Source of the DNA: Pogostemon cablin
Taxonomy: Eukaryota > Streptophyta > Magnoliopsida > Lamiales > Lamiaceae
Assembly (NCBI GenBank): GCA_023678885.1
Contig: CM042975.1
Span: 26,577,405 to 26,641,404, forward strand
Length of the DNA: 64,000 bases
Reading direction: 5' to 3'
Shown here piece after piece: positions 1 to 12,583 of the stretch (position 1 is the stretch's first letter; each line of letters begins with the position of its first letter). The translations under genes were made by a program, and so were the position numbers. The notes beneath the pieces are model-generated. The model worked only from the letters and a program-made list of their open reading frames with translations, was not told where the DNA came from and made no database searches.

Positions 1-343
1 GAAGTATTTGCTTTTCGAAGATTGTCATTTGGACTTTGCAATGCACCGGCCACCTTTCAAAGGTGTATGATGGCAATCTTTGAAGGTTTGATTGAGAATA
101 TCATAGAAGTTTTCATGGATGACTTTTTGGTGTTTGGTTCTTCTTTTGATATTTGTTTGTCTAATCTTGCTATTATTCTGAAGCGATGTCAAGACACTAA
201 TTTAGTGTTGAATTGGGAGAAGTGCCATTTCATGGTAAATGATGGCACTGTACTTGGACATCACATCTCTTCAAAGGGATTGCAAGTTGACTGAGCTAAA
301 GTTATTGCTATAGAGAAGCTTCCACCTTTGAACGTTATGTTAA
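1..343 (+). mobile_element. Ty3/gypsy reverse transcriptase fragment (broken)
   Basis: The frame is open from base 1, so the piece enters from outside the window. It reads as the palm region of a gypsy RT: a FGLCNAPATFQRCM block, then the catalytic box FMDDFLVFG (the usual YxDD has become FMDD), then the LNWEKCHF and LGHHIS blocks typical of this family. A TGA at 292-294 stops the frame. The same frame continues for about 14 residues (AKVIAIEKLPPL) and is then lost near 343. RNase H and integrase are absent. A gypsy polypurine tract and LTR start at 818-830, so this is probably the remnant of the same element, with its 3' pol deleted and LINE sequence in the gap. Non-functional. Confidence 0.88.
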
Positions 344-344
344 T

Positions 345-815
345 TGTTCAAAAACGAAAGGCCGAAGCCAGAGTCACAAACATATAATTACAACTCCAAA
401 TCGGAGCAACCAACAAGCGGAAATAAACCTATCTAGATAAAAAATGCTCGAATCTAATTACATGCATAATGATGGAATTGATCAAGCCATCCGGGAAAGG
501 TCGGGCACCCTCGAAGAGCGCTTCGTTCTGAACCTTCCAAATGAGGAAGACGCTTTCGTAGAGAGCAAGCGTCCACCTCCTCCTCTCGCGCACATGCACA
601 CGCCGGTCCTTACTGAGCCACTTGAAGCCGGCCTTCAACGTGGTAACCTGGCTCCTCCACTCCACTTCGTTTCTTACCCGGTTCCATACGTACCTCGTGA
701 ACGGGCATCCGAAGAAGAGATGATCTCTCGTTTTGGGACCCCCCACGCACAGCACGCACTCGACCGAGTCTTCATACCATCTACATCTATCCATGGTAAG
801 TAGACAAATCCTCAT
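345..815 (-). mobile_element. LINE retrotransposon 3' end, zf-RVT domain fragment
   Basis: The minus-strand frame (429-815, 128 codons) shows the C-terminal zinc-binding domain that follows reverse transcriptase in plant non-LTR elements: CVLC, a DHLFFGC block, the F.R.VW signature, and a closing IRFEHFLSR-like tail. The plus-strand frame over the same bases is a shadow. The piece is more GC-rich than its surroundings. It lies between a gypsy RT fragment and that element's LTR. The rest of the LINE (endonuclease, RT) is missing, as expected of a 5'-truncated insertion or a later deletion. No clear poly(A) tail or target duplication is visible at about 345. Confidence 0.75.
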
Positions 816-817
816 AC

Positions 818-2560
818 CTTAAGTTTGGGGATTGATCATTGTCATTTTCACCTAGATTTTAGTGTATTTATTTGTGGATTTTCGGATATTTTTATCCGTA
901 TTTGTATGATTTTTGGTGGAGTTATTGCAATTATAGGAAATGTGATTTGGATTGATTAAATTGTGCAATAAGATTAAATGTGTGTAAAATAGGTCAAGAA
1001 ATGGAGAAAAACAGAGTCGGGAGCCTAAACGGAGATGGAAGAACAAGTCCTACTTATACACGGGCCGTGTGCAAAACACGACCCTATAACAAGTGGTCGT
1101 GAGTGTCATCAGAAGTCCTGCTCACCCAGGAGGAAGGTCGTGTGCTGGTGCACTTGCTGTGCGTTGTTGCATGCCCCGTGTGTAGAACATGGCCCAGTAA
1201 GTAGAAGTCGTGTATTGACATCAGAAAATGCTACACGCCCATGACAGAGACCTTATAGCGCAGCTCGAGCCGTGTCCAGAAGCACGCACAACACGCTGAA
1301 GTAGGTGTGCCCTACACGGGCCGTGCGCTGCTACACAGGCCGTGTAGATGCAAAAACCTGTGCAATTTTGAGAAAGTTCTGGAAGCTTCTAGAAGGTCCA
1401 TTAGTGATATAAAAGGGTGACTTGTGCGAAAATTTGAGGAGGAGATCATTATTAGAGCAGTTACACAAACTCCTTACCATATTTTACACACACTAGATCC
1501 ATTAGATCATCTTCATCCATTAGATTCATCAATTTCCATTTAATTTGCAATAATCAATCCATAGATCCATCATCCAATCCATCCATCCACCATTAGAGAA
1601 GAGGAAAGCATCAAGGATTGAAGGAGTTAGCATTTTGAAGAGAAGGAAGGTTTCTCCATGAAAGGAAAGCCAATCTACTTTTCATTTGTTGATTTTCTTC
1701 TCATTTTGGCTCAAATGGAGCAAGGCTTGATTTGTAATGAATTAAACACAATGTTTAGTGGCTAGTCCTATAGTAGGGCTAATCATATAAATGATTGAGA
1801 TAAAGAGTTAGATGTGTAGAACTTGAGTAATGATTTGAATTAAATTGTTGATTTTCTTTTATGATATATCAATCATGGTTCATTTCAATACTTGTGTGAT
1901 TAAATTCTCTATTCATAGTGTTAGGATGGTCATTCCAATGTTGTGAGTGGATGTTTAATTGAATCATATATTGAAATGTGCATGCATGTTTGCGTAATGG
2001 GAGGTAAGTCATAGCCTTCTTACACTTAGAACATTCATAGAGGGACACTTAAGAAATTGAGTGAAAAGAACCAACTTATGATCGTAGTACCTTAAGGGAA
2101 TTGATACTAATATCAATCCTAGGAGATTTAGACTTGTAAAATAATCGATAACCTAATTGCCTTGACCATAGGGATTAGTGGTAAAAATGCGATTGCTTTT
2201 AATCCAGAAATTAATGAGAATTACTATCAAGAGTTTTGCATATCTAGCTCAAGGTTTAACCATGATTATGATTAGTCTTGCTCTCTTCTTAAGTGAATTC
2301 TATCTCCATTTCATTCATCAATTGTTAGTTGCTTGATTGTTTACTTAGTTAAATTTGCATTCTTAGATAATTGAGTAGAATCGTAAGTAATAGTCTAAAT
2401 ACCAAACCTTCAATCTATCATTCTTACAAAGCATAAATCAATGAAAATTTTAGATGCAATCATGAGTTTACTTTCCTTTGGGACGATATTATTATAAATT
2501 TTGTACTTGGTTACACGTTTACTCGACGATAGAGTCTCTTACTCTTACACATTTTACTAA
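818..2560 (+). mobile_element. Long gypsy LTR (Athila/Tat-like), 3' end uncertain
   Basis: A polypurine tract (aagtttgggga, 818-829) is followed by TGATCATTG. The same arrangement, with closely related sequence, begins the LTR at 34024. A TATA-like atataaaa lies at about 1407-1414. The body then follows the same layout as the 2-kb LTRs at 24529 and 34024, including a late gggacgatatta block near 2480 that parallels gggatatactac in those LTRs. The right end is not sharp; I place it near 2560. Upstream of the TATA box lies an array of cacgggccgtg-like words (see separate entry). Confidence 0.7.
1055..1350. repeat. GC-rich array of ACACGG/CCGTGT palindromic words in gypsy LTR
   Basis: The words cacgggccgtgt, cgtgt, acacgacc, ggtcgtg, ccccgtgtg, cgagccgtgt and cacaggccgtgt recur with irregular spacing in the U3 part of the LTR. 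The base composition differs sharply from the AT-rich flanks. Open frames across it are by-products. Confidence 0.7.
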
Positions 2561-2880
2561 AAATGAGACTAAGAATAGTTTGTAGCGAACTTTGTCTCAA
2601 TAAAGTATAAGGGCAATAAAAGAAAACCAATTTAGAAAGCTGCTAAAGACAACAAAAGAATAACCTTCTGTTTTCTCCTATAGGTTTGTGTAATTGTTTT
2701 TTAATACACCACATTAAGATTACTCATAGTGTTGTGGTGTAGTTAAAAGACAAAAATAGTACTCCACAACATATGGTTACTAATTAGAGAAATACTAAAG
2801 ATTGTAGCTTATTATCTCAATAAAGTTCCAACTAAAGTAGTTGTGAGAGCTTTTTGAGTTTCATATATGGTGATATCCAA
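2561..2880. other. No gene recognised between gypsy LTR and copia remnant
   Basis: AT-rich sequence with no long frame and no repeat boundary I can place. Confidence 0.4.
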
Positions 2881-4844
2881 CTGAGGCTTGATTGTTGGGA
2901 TCTACTAAAGGAAATTGGACTCAAATAACAGCTAGCTACTTTAAGAATAAAGATAAAATATTTATAATTCAATTAATTAAATCATATTTGAGACAGTTAA
3001 CACTAAATTCTTTGAGGATATTGATTTTGGGGGAAGAATAATATTAGAGACATTGTCTTTGAGGATGAGTCAATTCGATCCCTACTTATTCTTTTAAGAT
3101 GGTGCAAATCTAGAATAACGATAGGACAATGTCAATAATGTTTAACGAATAACAAATTCAACAGCCTCAAAATTAATGTCACTAAGGAAACCACTAGAGT
3201 TGAGAGAAAGACACTTTGAGATGATTTAATAGTTTTTCTCCAAAATAATGAAGACACTATGAAATTAATGGTAGAACATTCAAACAATGTTCATCAAGCC
3301 ATACAAGGTCTAAATACTCAAAAGTGGATTAATGCTAAAAGTGGTGAGTTTAAATCAATACTAGATGATCAGGTTTGCATCTTGGTAAAGGATTATACTC
3401 AAAAGGAAAAAAAGGCATTGTTTAAGGGACTTTCTATCCGATTACTGAGAAAGGTTCTTTTAAGATAATTGTGACATTGGTAGCACATTTTGATCTTGAA
3501 TCACATTAGATGGATGTAAAGATAAATTTTTATGATGGTAACATTATTGAAACGATCTCAACGATTTAAGAACTAAAAGGAAATCCATCTATGCATTCAA
3601 GAAAACTTTCCCATAAAGGAATCACAACTATCATCATGAAGTAGTTACCTCATTTGGTTTTAAGATATATGTAGATGATTATGTAATTCAGTGGGAGAAG
3701 ATTAAAGTTAAAACAAAGGGAGATAAGTGCAGTCTCAATCAAGTACCCTAAAGTTAATCTAAAGATTTAAGAAATATAGAAATATTCTATATGCTTTGAC
3801 TATTGGAAGTTGTTGTATGATGAGGTCTGTAAAAGAACTGAATTGGTTTTTGTTATTGATATATTTAGCAGATAATTAAGTAACTCTAGTATGGATCTTT
3901 ATAAAGTATTTATAAATAACTAAGGATAACATGCTTGTACATTAGAGATAATCAGATTAGTAGGAGATCATAAAATAGTCTGATTATGAGTTTGTTGGAT
4001 GCCAATATGGTAGAAAATCCACTTTAGGTTATATTTTTTTGGTCGGGAGAGTTGTACAAAAGCGTTAAGCAAACAATAATAACTCATTAACCATGACAAT
4101 AGAAATAGTAGCATACTAAAGGGCATTCATTTATGAAATAAAGGTTGCGAAGCTTTATCACAAAAAATTTATTGTGACAGTTAGTTTGCAGTAAAGTATT
4201 AGCAACAAGAGTTCTTACAAGTCATGCATATTGACATAGAATTCTTGGTTGTTAAAGAAAGTATTTTGTGTGGATAAAATTTTAGTAGAGCACATTATGA
4301 TAGATTTTAAATATGGATCCACTAATTACGTATTCAACGCCTTATAATTTTATGAGCTAGCTACTTATGTGGGTGTTATATGGTTTTAGAATATATTGGT
4401 TCAGTGGGAGTCTATATTTATTATTCTTTAAAATTTTTAAGACACTTTGATTTGAATAATTCAGTTTTCTGAAGAATAAAGTTGATGATTTTGAATTCAT
4501 TGTGAATTCACTAAAGTAATAATTTCATTTATAATATTCTATATTATGGATTGATCTCACTAAAGATTAAAGTTAGACCAGTTGGAAATAGACATGATGT
4601 TGATCACATTGCATGTATTTTCATGCTACTCACCATATTTGATCTATGTCATTGAGTGTACTGATATGGTGATTGTCGGAGTTTAATCATGATTTGTAAT
4701 GGGGTGAATGCCGCGGTAGTTCCATATTAGTATATGAGATGGACCAGATTGTTAAGTATAAATTGAAGAGGAATAGCATAAAGCTGCGCAACTAAGGACT
4801 CTTGATATAATTACTTTAAGAAATATATAGCCCAAGTGGGAGAT
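2880..4844 (+). mobile_element. Decayed Ty1/copia pol (RT and RNase H remnants)
   Basis: Only short in-frame islands remain. Around 3259-3468 a frame carries the start of the copia RT region (AIQGLNTQKWINA followed by a VKDYTQKEKK block). Near 3480-3530 the block VAHFDLESH, a stop, then MDVK matches the palm start. Around 3985-4130 a KSTLGYIF block and a MTIEIVAY block match copia RNase H. Around 4225 HIDIEFLVVKE matches the RNase H tail. Many stops and shifts separate these. The order and strand fit the LTR that follows at 4845. Gag, protease and integrase are not seen. Confidence 0.75.
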
Positions 4845-5315
4845 TGTTGAAAAATTTTAATTTCCAATATAGTCTAATTTTGGGTAATATATTATTATGT
4901 AGTTATATTAACTATTCAATTATTTTATGGACTTAATTAAGTGATCTAATTAAGGTTAAAAGTCCATGAGCTATAATAATAATGATATGACCCAATTGAG
5001 TAAATACCCAATACTGCTTGATTAGGTGATTATGGGTAGCCTAGTTGTATAGTATATAAAAGCTCACAGGTTATGGTCCCCAATATACTAAGCCGTAGAT
5101 GGTCTTTCCTTCTTTCCATCGGGAGGGATATAATTACTACGGTCCCATAAGGAATAAGGAGGCTTAGTTGAGGAAGACCATAATACATACCGATCTCCGA
5201 ATTCGTATTCCGTCTAACAACTCCATGAATTAAGGTACGCTTCCGTGTTACAGTTTAAATCCAGTTTATCATAATAGGATTAAGGCTTTATGGATTTATG
5301 GATTTATTTCTAACA
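4831..5315 (+). mobile_element. Copia 3' LTR with polypurine tract
   Basis: The tract cccaagtgggaga (4831-4843) precedes TGTTGAAAA at 4845. The LTR runs about 471 bp to TCTAACA at 5315, so it has TG...CA ends. A TATA box, tatataaa, is at about 5053-5060. It belongs to the decayed pol just upstream. Confidence 0.75.
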
Positions 5316-6369
5316 TGATCTGCTTCCCATTATCATTAATTACTCATCCAAAATGAACGAGTTCGAATCAAAGAATATAAACAAGTTTCTCCGGACGAAA
5401 AAATTAGAGTTGTATTGTTTCTGATTAGATCGGTGAAGAATGTTTCTCCGACGCCATCTCAGTTTCCTATTCGATTTCCCCTCGCTTTCGAAACCGCTTG
5501 CGGTGACTCTGTTCATCCAACGCTAACCTACTACTCCTCTTTGTCTGCTACTGCGTAGCTGTTTCTCTCCAACCGTCGGGTATTCAATCACCGCCTTAAA
5601 GCATAGCTTCTACTTTATCCTCTCCATTTTTAAATACATTGACATCATCAACATGCACCCATTTTTCAGGCAAGTTTTCTCCATTACAGAAAACCTTTGC
5701 CCAAGATAAAGGGGCTCCCACCTTTTGTGAGCGTAGATATTTCATTTGACAAAATTTGAGATTATTCATTTCTAATTCATTGTTTCTTTTTAGAAGGTGG
5801 AGTGGAGTTATAGATGTTATTATAATATAGTATACACCTTCCTGTATTTATTTCATTTAGCAAAATATATTGAGTTTACATATTATAAAGATATGCATAT
5901 ATTTTTACAATATTCAATTAACAGACGATCCTATAACGTATGTAGGGAGATAAAATCAACATTGAATAAACCCTCCTTAACAATATTTTATTGTTTATCA
6001 GATGCATTAGTGCTTTTGATACTTTCAATTATCGTGGCAACAATAGTCATTTCCAGTTGCAACTGAAATTCTAAATATCCTTTCATTTTCATTCTCTCAA
6101 ATTTCACGAGGCATTGTTTAGAAGTTTCAGTTGGTGTGTCTCAGACTAAAATTCCTATCTTGGGAATCAAAATTTGAAACACAGCCTTACATCTACTCGA
6201 ACCATTTCCAACAGCCTAACAACTGCCTTGCTTAACGGATAATCAAGCCATTGCCAGTCGCACGCACCTCACGGTGATGATTCAGTTTGCCTGCGAGTAC
6301 TAGGTTCCACTGCAGCTAGTCTAGAGTCATAATCAAAGAGTTTGTCCTAAAATCCTTGAATCAAATAAT
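5316..6369. other. Unassigned sequence
   Basis: A GC-richer stretch near 5400-5600 looks gene-derived, but no frame gives a family I recognise. The open frame 5797-6066 has AT-biased, low-complexity composition and is not supported as a gene. Confidence 0.3.
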
Positions 6370-6374
6370 ATATA

Positions 6375-6735
6375 TATTCTCATGTAAGAGTTTGTATCAG
6401 AAAATTATCAACAACATTAGCTTTATTGCATGTTTTCTTCAGCCGGTGCTCCTCCACGATGGGATCAACAATGGCGTCGAATTCACAGCGGAGCTTCATC
6501 AGTCTGTACTTTTTGGAGGTGAGGCAAAGAGATGCATCAGCCAGTAGGAGGGGAAGAGATCGCCAAACTTGAATCCACCCGTCATGTGAACCTCCTTCAG
6601 CAGTTTTATGAACGCTCTACCATCTGCTAGCTCCTTCCCGAAGGTGTCTCTGTAATAGCCGAAAAATCTCCACCCTAAAATTAAGTCAACGACTGCAGAC
6701 TCTGAATCAGTCGACGTGTCTCCTCTGTTGTTTCC
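6375..6735 (-). pseudogene. Cytochrome P450 (CYP71-clan-like) fragment
   Basis: Reading the minus strand from about 6731, the frame gives DTFGKELADGRAFIKLLKEV, then GGFKFGDLFPS, the region between helices E and G of plant A-type P450s. The frame ends at 6499, but a one-base shift near 6515 continues the family sequence as KKYRLMKLRCEFDAIVDPIVEEHRL and then VVDNFL. The piece therefore carries a frameshift. It lacks the N-terminal membrane anchor, the I-helix oxygen-binding motif and the heme-binding FxxGxRxC region. It is a dead fragment of about 120 codons, with no other P450 exon recognised nearby. Confidence 0.72.
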
Positions 6736-8280
6736 GACTTCCATAATGTGCTCTGATTTGGTTTCTACAAATGTTGTGTAAGTGATTCGAACGTGGGTTT
6801 CTTTATGTGGTGAATTGGAATTTCACTCGTGCATACTAGAACAGTCTCATCCCACGTTGAGTCTGGTATCTGTAATACCTAACATTGGGGTTTACCCACA
6901 CCGTGGCCCTTTTTTTTAACAGGCCTATAAGTTTAGGCATCTTACCAATCAAATAACGTATTATAAGGGTTTACTCATCTATTCTTCGCCAATACTCTCT
7001 ACCAAACGAGCTATAAGAATACTAACACCACAAAAATACAAAATAAAATACTAAAAATAATATAAAAACACGCAAAATCACATAAATACGACTCTAAAAT
7101 CTAGCGCTAATCACCACTGCTGCCTGACTTCATAATTCATACATATTAAATGCCCAAGGTATTTATTAACATCTTATATACTAACTTTTAAAGTAAATTT
7201 GACATATGTCCTGTAATACCCTTAGATTTGACCCCATTTATCGTTTAAAAATGAATTAAAACTTATTAATTTAAAAATTAAATTTATTTAAATTTCTTTT
7301 TCAAATATAAAATTATTTGATTTATTCAACAAATTAATCTAAAACTTGTAATGATATTATTTTTTTAATTAATTTTTATATTTAGAAAAAAAACTTAATA
7401 TACACCTTTTCTTTTTAAATACTAGTTACTTTTTAATATAATTAATTTTAAAAAAATCAAGTTTAAAGAAAATTTTTAACTTGCCACATTAGAGTATCTC
7501 CAACAATATCTTTATAATTTGAAGAGTATTAGACGTAAGATACGAAGTATTTTAAATTTAAAAAGCTTTTTTCTTCTCTCCTCCAACATCCTCTCTATAT
7601 TTTATTAATTTATTATCTTCTCAATGTCCATTTATTGCATTTGTATTTTTCTTTATATTATATTTTTCCCAAAGAATATGAAATTTTTACAAATAATTTT
7701 TAAAAAAATAACGTTTCCTGCAGATTCAGAAGTTAAATCCACTTTGCTTTCCAGTATAATTAGACAGAAATTATACATGCATAAAAACGTAAACAATCAA
7801 CCAAAAACTAACATTCTTAAAGAAATTTAGCTAGCTTAGTTTAACATTTGGTCTTGAAGGGCATGAGTAGAGTAGGTGTCAACATTCACATCATGACAAT
7901 GTCACGTGCAAGAAAATGTTATCTTGAGAGGATGACAGTAGAAAAGGTTTATGGCAACAACTAACAGACCGTGTACGGCAGGAAATAAAAGTAAGCTTAA
8001 AATGTGGTAAAAAAATAATATTAAGAAACTAGAATCTTAAACATCTGAGAATATCCCTCCCAAGTCCCATCTTACCCTCATTAGCTTTAATCAAGAGCTC
8101 AAATTAACAAAACAAAGAAATATAGATGCATTGTTCTCAGCGACGGTGCTGTTCAGGTGCAAGGGGTGCACTGCCCCCCTCAATTTTTGATAAAAATCAG
8201 GGGTATATTAGTCATTTTATATTTAATTAATTAATAATTAATTAATTATATAAGTAATTTGAATGTAAGTAGGCTTCATT
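6736..8280. other. AT-rich intergenic, no gene recognised
   Basis: Only short AT-rich open frames (for example 7624-7830) occur. A C-rich run (tgcccccctc) near 8170-8190 resembles a transposon end, but no partner end was found. Confidence 0.35.
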
Positions 8281-8739
8281 ATTTGGATACTAAGGTCATC
8301 TCCAATCCTTGACCCTTTTACCCAAATTTTTGGGTAAAAGGGTTTTGTGACCCTCCAATGGTTATCCCTTTTATTCAAAAAATTTGGGTAAAAGGGTTTT
8401 GTGATCCAAATTTGGGTAAATTTGGGTGTTATCCAAATTTGTTAACCACTCTCAATAATTACTTTTAATTGTTAAATATATATTTATGTTTTTATATAAT
8501 TAATAATAAATTATGTGTCATTAAAATAATTTAAAAAATTACTTCTTGCACAATTAAAATTACATATTATATTAAAAAAATTACATTGAACATTAAAAAA
8601 AATAGACATACAAATACATTAGACACTAGACATATAAATAAATATCCTAAAACTTAAACACTACGAAAAATAAAAATATAAATACAAACACAAACACAAA
8701 TACTTAAAAAATAAAACAACATAACTTTTATTCTCACAA

Positions 8740-9693
8740 TTAAAATGGGGGTAAATCACTCCCCAAATTACCAAGATCAGTGGGAAAGTAATTCCCGTAT
8801 ATATTGTCTTGATTCATTGACTGATTTAAACTCATTCTTTGCACAATAATATTTTGTTGATGTCGAAAATATTCACGGCGAACAGGATCAGATATCGTTG
8901 TCAGATCCATCTTCATAATTTTATTGTCCTCTTTTCTTTGGGCTGCCTCCGTCATTGTTCGTTGATACTTATTTGATTCATTCATTAGATCTTGTATTTG
9001 TTTGTTTGCTTCTTGAAAAATGTTTTGATTTTGAGCTTCATTTTCTTCAATTTTTCTTTTAAGTTTAGATTTTTTTACTCCATGTGGTCGGATCGAGGAA
9101 GAACCACCACCTTGATCATTTCCATCACTAGACAAGTTAAGATTAAACGAAGAAATACCATGAGAATTAGAAGTATGGGTTTCTGGAGATGGGAGATTAA
9201 TGGAAGCATCATTCTGAAATGAAGTTTATATCTTTGCATAATCTTTCATCTTCTCCCATATATTATTGAACTTAAACCCACTTTTGTAATTCACGTCTTC
9301 TTTGAACAATTCTTTTGCCCTCATCACCTACAAAGTTTGAGTTTATACAATGATTAAAACAATGATGTTATGTAATGTAATACGAATAATATCATGTATG
9401 TAACTTACAATATCCTTTTCAGATGTGCCACTCAAATTCAATCTTTCTATTTGGTTTACACAACCAACCAATTTTGAGACATGAAGTTTGATCAATTGCA
9501 CATGCTTTTTAAGTGATCTTTCAACTCGATTCTGATGACCGAATTTTGCATACTCTTGAGCAACACGATCCCAAAATTTCTTTAAGGATTGATTTATACT
9601 AAAAATAGGATCTTGGGAGGCTTCAAGATAACACTCACAAAGATCATTATCTTCAGTTTTATTAAAACCTGAGCCATGAATTTTCGATGTCAT
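8740..9693 (-). pseudogene. Harbinger ORF1: Myb/SANT-like and NAM-associated domain protein, spliced, one stop
   Basis: Exon 1 is 9409-9693 and starts at an ATG. It codes for a Myb/SANT-like domain with spaced Trp/Leu residues and the blocks EDNDLCECYLEASQDPI, FWDRVAQEY and a VGCVNQIE block. An 81-bp intron (9328-9408) has GTAAGT and TAG borders. Exon 2 (8740-9327) continues with FKFNNIWEKMKDYAK, then a basic, Lys-rich stretch and a helix-rich C-terminal part. This is the usual layout of the DNA-binding ORF1 of PIF/Harbinger transposons, often annotated as NAM-associated. An in-frame TAA near 9228 interrupts exon 2; otherwise the frame is open. Its role in the family is to bind subterminal DNA and aid the transposase. 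No transposase partner exists here. Confidence 0.72.
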
Positions 9694-9790
9694 TTTTTTC
9701 TCTGTGTAAGCTAGATATTTGAGAAAATGATAAGTATGAGACTGTGAGTTATGAAGACATGGAAGCTATATTTATAGATTGAATTGAGTG

Positions 9791-9970
9791 AGATCACAAC
9801 CCACCAACCAGTCTCAACAGCTAGGATTGAAAGCCACCAATCAGTCTCAACGGCTAGGATTGAAAGCCACCAACCAATCTCAACGGCTATGATTGAAAGT
9901 CACCAACCAAAATTGAATGGTTGAGATCGAAAGCCATCAACCAAAATTGATGGTTGAGATCAAAACCTAC
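9791..9970. repeat. Imperfect tandem repeats, about 36-38 bp, five copies
   Basis: Units of the form accaaccaatctcaacggct followed by aggattgaaagcc recur between the ORF1 start and the right end of the Harbinger-like element. They could be subterminal protein-binding sites. Confidence 0.75.
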
Positions 9971-10410
9971 CCACAAATTTTTTATTATATAATGGGTACA
10001 TTGCTTATCAATCATACACATCATTTCCCATATGTGTTGTTTATATATTTCTTTAATTTCATTTTGATATTTATTTTGATGTAATTTGTAAAATTTATAC
10101 AACATTAAAATTTAAAAATTAAAATTAAAATTTAAATATAAATTAATTAATACAAAATAGAAATATATTATTTAAATAATAATTTAAAATTAGAGGGATA
10201 AATAATCAATTTAGAATATTATAATTATTTAAATTTAATAAAATAATATTTTTAATAAAATTCTATAGAATATTCCCTTTTACATCAAATTTTGGGTAAA
10301 AATCATTGGAGGAGATATGATCCAAATCACCAAAAATTTGGGTATTTGGTGATTTGGGTCATATTGCCCATTGGGTTGCCCTAATGTATATGGAGATAGA
10401 GATAGATAAT

Positions 10411-11148
10411 AGAAGAACTCCATTGTTGTTTCTTAGCTCTTATAACGCTATCAAAAGATTTTAAATAAATAAAAAATAAAAAAGTTCCAAGCTAGTTGTA
10501 TAATCTTTCAGAAAACATTTAAAAGATATAAAAAATAAAAAAAAACTTCCTAACGCTGTTCGGCAGGGGACATCATGATTATCGTTTCACTCGACAATCA
10601 GATCAACCCTTCCCCGGTACTTCTATGTAAATCTTCAATAATATAAATACCTTAAACTATACTTAAAGGAAAACATTTAGCAATCCAGTATGGAAATACA
10701 TTCCACCAATGCAGGGACTAATCGTGATGGCAGCAAATAACATATAATCAATTAGAAAAGAAAGCAGTTAACAATTGAGTAAAGAATCAACATCTACGTT
10801 AATAATCACTCGACTCGTTTCTTGGCTTCCATTGTTAATTAAATTCTACTTGTATTCAGTTACATACCTACTGTTACAAAATTGAATGATTAGGGCAGAA
10901 GAGAAGGTATATTAGGTATATTATATACATACTTTTTAATTTTTTTTCATTATGGTAAATTAGGTATATATAAAATTTGGAGTGTTATTAAGGTGCACTG
11001 TCGATGCTCTTAATTAACTTACTATACAATTTTGGATTTTAGTGGATTATGTCAAATTATATATACATGTAGGATTCTTGTCAAATTATATAATATCCAA
11101 TAGTATAATTGTTTTTTCAATCTTAAACCCTTAAACTACGAGCTATAA
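10411..11148. other. AT-rich intergenic
   Basis: No gene, RNA or bounded repeat seen. Confidence 0.4.
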
Positions 11149-11224
11149 CTTGAGGATAGATATGTTAAACGAGTCGAGTGAGCCCGAATAATACATATTC
11201 GAGTAGTTATTGAGCCAAACTCGA

Positions 11225-11385
11225 TCTTGACTCGATTTGACAACAAGCCTACGAACGAACTCAAACTCGATTCGAAAATTACTTAGTCGAGCTCGAGCTA
11301 GGCTCGATTTGACAACGAGCCTAAAAACAAGCTCGGACTCTATTCGAAAATTTCTTAGCCGAGCTCGATTCGACTCACTAAGTCA
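11225..11385. repeat. Two tandem copies of about 73 bp rich in CGAGCTCGA
   Basis: The block gactcgatttgacaac...gattcgaaaat is repeated with small changes. It forms the subterminal repeat of the hAT-like element. The short open frame across it is a by-product. Confidence 0.7.
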
Positions 11386-11456
11386 AACGATTCTAGCTTT
11401 TGATCCTAACAAGCTAGATTTTAATTAATATATATTATACTCCCTTATATCATGAG

Positions 11457-11743
11457 TTAAAATCATTTTTCGTCCCATAACAATACGAAATTTTTGATTC
11501 TGTCCCAAAAAAGATATCATTTTCAATTTAGTCCCATAACTTTCTATATTGGCCAATTTTGGTCCCAAAATCACCGGAATTCAGCACGTGCACCTCACGT
11601 GACCCCTCAATTTGGGGCTTTCCGGCGATTTGGGACCAAAATTGGCCAATATAGAAAGTTATGGGACTAAATTGAAAATGATATCTTTTTTGGGATAGAA
11701 TCAAAAATTTCATATTGTTATGAGACGAAAAATGATTTTAATT
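11457..11743. mobile_element. Foldback MITE, copy P1
   Basis: Arms of about 115 bp starting ttaaaatcattttt and containing cgtcccataac form a near-perfect inverted repeat around a GC-richer core (cggaattcagcacgtgcacc). It would fold into one long hairpin. Confidence 0.85.
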
Positions 11744-12042
11744 TAATAGTTGAACCCTAAAAATATACTACCTTCGATTTTTTTTATAAAATATTAATAG
11801 CTTCTATTTATTCCATTATCTTTGATGTTTTATCATTTTTTAATATATAAAATTAAATTATATAGGATATATACCCTATGAGACCATGTCAAGATTTGAA
11901 ATTGAGGATTAAAACTTAAATTAATATGAGAGATGAATTTTGTACTATGAGAACATAATTTTTATATTATATTATTATTTAGATTATATTATATGAGATG
12001 AATATTTTTTAAATACTAAAAATCTAGATAAAGAATACTTTA

Positions 12043-12046
<4 letters not shown>

Positions 12047-12102
<56 letters not shown>
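12047..12102. repeat. (TA)n microsatellite
   Basis: Uninterrupted TA repeat of about 27 units. Confidence 0.95.
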
Positions 12103-12106
<4 letters not shown>

Positions 12107-12583
12107 GAAAATTTTCATGTAAGGATCCAATTTTTAAGTTAGGTCTCAATTTTAGTTTCCATTTAAGAAATGTCTCATTTCAAGGCTCAATTTTACCTTT
12201 TTTTTTCTCAAATTAAGGCCTGTTGTAATTTTATTTTTTTCCGAATTCAATATATTTTATAAATTAATATAAGATATTAATAAAAATAATATATTTAATT
12301 TTATGATTTGATTTGAAGGTGTATAATAATATTTTTAATTTTTTTTTGTATGACTTGAAATGAAAATATAAATTTCATGGTAAGTCTTAAAATGATAAAA
12401 AAAATAACAAATATAAAAAATCAGGCCTTAATTAGAGAAAAGAAACTAAATTTATATCTTAATTTGAAACACTTATAAAATTAGGTCTTATTTTAAGACC
12501 TAAACTAAAAATCAAGTTGTCATAATATATATATATATATATATATATAAATTGTGCTAAGAATTTAAATAAAAAATTAAATG

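Larger units (their letters stand above)
8285..10410. mobile_element. PIF/Harbinger-like element carrying only ORF1
   Basis: The ends are marked by inverted sequence: ggtcatctccaat near 8293 against atctccatatac on the opposite strand near 10395. Inside each end lie inverted tttgggtaaaagggt-type words (8320-8410 and 10290-10375). The interior has a Myb-like ORF1 on the minus strand and no transposase. The exact ends and the expected 3-bp target duplication could not be fixed. Confidence 0.55.

Noticed and set aside
444..803. 119-codon plus-strand frame
   Set aside because: It is the antisense of a LINE zf-RVT domain, which explains its composition.
1035..1244. Cys-rich 69-codon frame
   Set aside because: It lies in the CCGTGT word array of a gypsy LTR; cysteines come from the repeated tgt/tgc words.
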